From Chthoniobacteraceae bacterium (lineage in GTDB: Bacteria > Verrucomicrobiota > Verrucomicrobiia > Chthoniobacterales > Chthoniobacteraceae), in assembly GCA_947478975.1 (NCBI GenBank), contig CANJYI010000149.1:1-7005 (forward strand): 7,005 bases of DNA, in the 5' to 3' direction. The notes under the pieces were generated by a model. It worked only from the letters and a program-made list of their open reading frames with translations. It had not been told where the DNA came from and ran no database searches. Shown here piece after piece: positions 6,660 to 7,005 of the stretch; the stretch's first letter is position 1; each line of letters begins with the position of its first letter. A program made the translations under genes and the position numbers.

Positions 6660-6866
6660 GCCCTTTCAGGGCTGGGAATATTTTGGGGGCGGTTTCCCAC
6701 GGCGTTGCCGTGGGCTGACGAGGGAAATGCACCTTCGGTGCGCCGGAAAGGGACACCCCAAACCAACCGGTCCGCCCCCACACGGACGCGCCCCACACGG
6801 ACGCGCCCCACACGCATCCGCCCCAACGGGGCACCCCAGCGGGTGCAGGACCAGCCGCCCGGCGGC
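6660..6866. repeat. Cluster of short-loop hairpins, REP-like
   Basis: Six perfect inverted repeats with loops of 3-4 nt follow one another: GCCCT-TTC-AGGGC (6660-6672), CCCACGGC-GTT-GCCGTGGG (6696-6714), GCACC-TTC-GGTGC (6729-6741), GCCCC-AAC-GGGGC (6820-6832), GCACCC-CAGC-GGGTGC (6831-6846, sharing two bases with the previous one) and GCCGC-CCG-GCGGC (6854-6866). The first three are spaced by 14-23 bp and resemble REP-type palindromic modules that are common in PVC and related genomes and are mobilised elsewhere by RAYT (Y1) transposases. No transposase gene is in the window, so mobility is inferred. The region contains no convincing coding frame. Confidence 0.6.
6773..6828. repeat. 15-bp tandem repeat, about 3.7 copies
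   Basis: The unit CGCCCCACACGGACG occurs at 6773-6788 (with one extra C), exactly at 6789-6803, with a changed end at 6804-6818 (CGCCCCACACGCATC), and as a degraded fourth copy from 6819. There are no unique spacers. It lies inside the hairpin cluster; the fourth copy forms the left arm of the 6820-6832 hairpin. Because the unit is a multiple of three it makes repetitive peptides in minus-strand frames, which are not considered real. Confidence 0.75.
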
Positions 6867-7004
6867 CTAGCGCTGTTTGGAGTTTTGCAGCAGCAGGGCG
6901 ATGAGGGCGTCGAACTCCGCGGGGGTCAGGGAGGTGGCGTCCGCCGGGACCTCCCAGAGAGCTGCCGGCAGTTGGGCGGAGAATTGCACGGAGTCAAAAC
7001 GGAC
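6867..7004 (-). CDS. C-terminal end of an unidentified protein (5' part outside window)
   Basis: Reading leftward from the right edge, a frame of 45 codons ends at TAG (complement of 6867-6869). It has a protein-like pattern with strongly preferred C/G third bases. The visible residues include RFDSVQFSAQLPAALWEVP and then LTPAEFDALIALLLQNSKQR. The first half looks like a beta strand followed by a short ordered segment, and the last 20 residues form an amphipathic helix. The strand-then-LP-W-VP pattern is vaguely like the end of LolA-type outer-membrane lipoprotein carriers, and the LTPAEF helix recalls cytochrome-type C-termini, but neither is strong enough to name the family. It converges on the protease gene across the hairpin cluster, and its transcript would end there. 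Confidence 0.6.
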   Translation of the reverse strand, partial: VRFDSVQFSAQLPAALWEVPADATSLTPAEFDALIALLLQNSKQR

Positions 7005-7005
7005 G

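Noticed and set aside
6773..6828. Tandem repeats considered as a CRISPR array.
   Set aside because: Units are 15 bp, directly adjacent, with no unique spacers and no cas genes nearby.
6307..6834. Minus-strand frames of 175 and 126 codons with repeated VWGAS or RVGRV peptides.
   Set aside because: The peptide repeats come from the 15-bp DNA tandem repeat; the rest is antisense to the protease gene, with no motif or ribosome-binding site.

Overview
The window looks like a chromosomal stretch of a GC-rich member of the PVC group, most plausibly Verrucomicrobiota. This is inferred from gene content: a Tat-exported Gfo/Idh/MocA oxidoreductase, a class II fructose-1,6-bisphosphatase, QueG, and a secreted multidomain protein ending in a SirB1-like domain. 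It also rests on the run of short-loop hairpins near the right end. No rRNA, tRNA or CRISPR array was seen, so the taxonomic call stays provisional.

Layout: (1) 3-467, 3' part of a shikimate kinase gene (aroK), cut by the left edge. It overlaps by 19 bp the GTG-started queG (449-1501), the epoxyqueuosine reductase that completes queuosine in tRNA. (2) A 55-bp convergent gap with a small hairpin. (3) glpX (1557-2621, minus strand), a gluconeogenic bisphosphatase. (4) A 222-bp divergent intergenic region with several possible hairpins. (5) A Tat-signal Gfo/Idh/MocA oxidoreductase (2844-4235) followed by a 14-bp palindrome and a strong intrinsic terminator. (6) Only 16 nt beyond that terminator, a 757-codon gene (4318-6591). 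It encodes an exported protein with a trypsin-like serine protease domain, a jelly-roll/DUF1080-like module, a helical linker, a SirB1-type transglutaminase-like domain and a TPR-like tail. (7) A 275-bp non-coding region (6592-6866) packed with short-loop hairpins and a 15-bp tandem repeat, resembling REP-type mobile palindromic modules. (8) The C-terminal 45 codons of an unidentified gene on the minus strand (6867-7004).

The left half is housekeeping metabolism: aromatic amino-acid synthesis, tRNA modification and gluconeogenesis. The centre-right encodes two proteins predicted to act outside the cytoplasm. aroK and queG probably share a transcript. The oxidoreductase and protease genes are separated by a terminator, so co-transcription would need read-through. 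The most unusual item is the protease/jelly-roll/SirB1-like fusion, whose SirB1 part carries Arg where the family's PGHF motif has His. No clearly new defence or mobile system was found.
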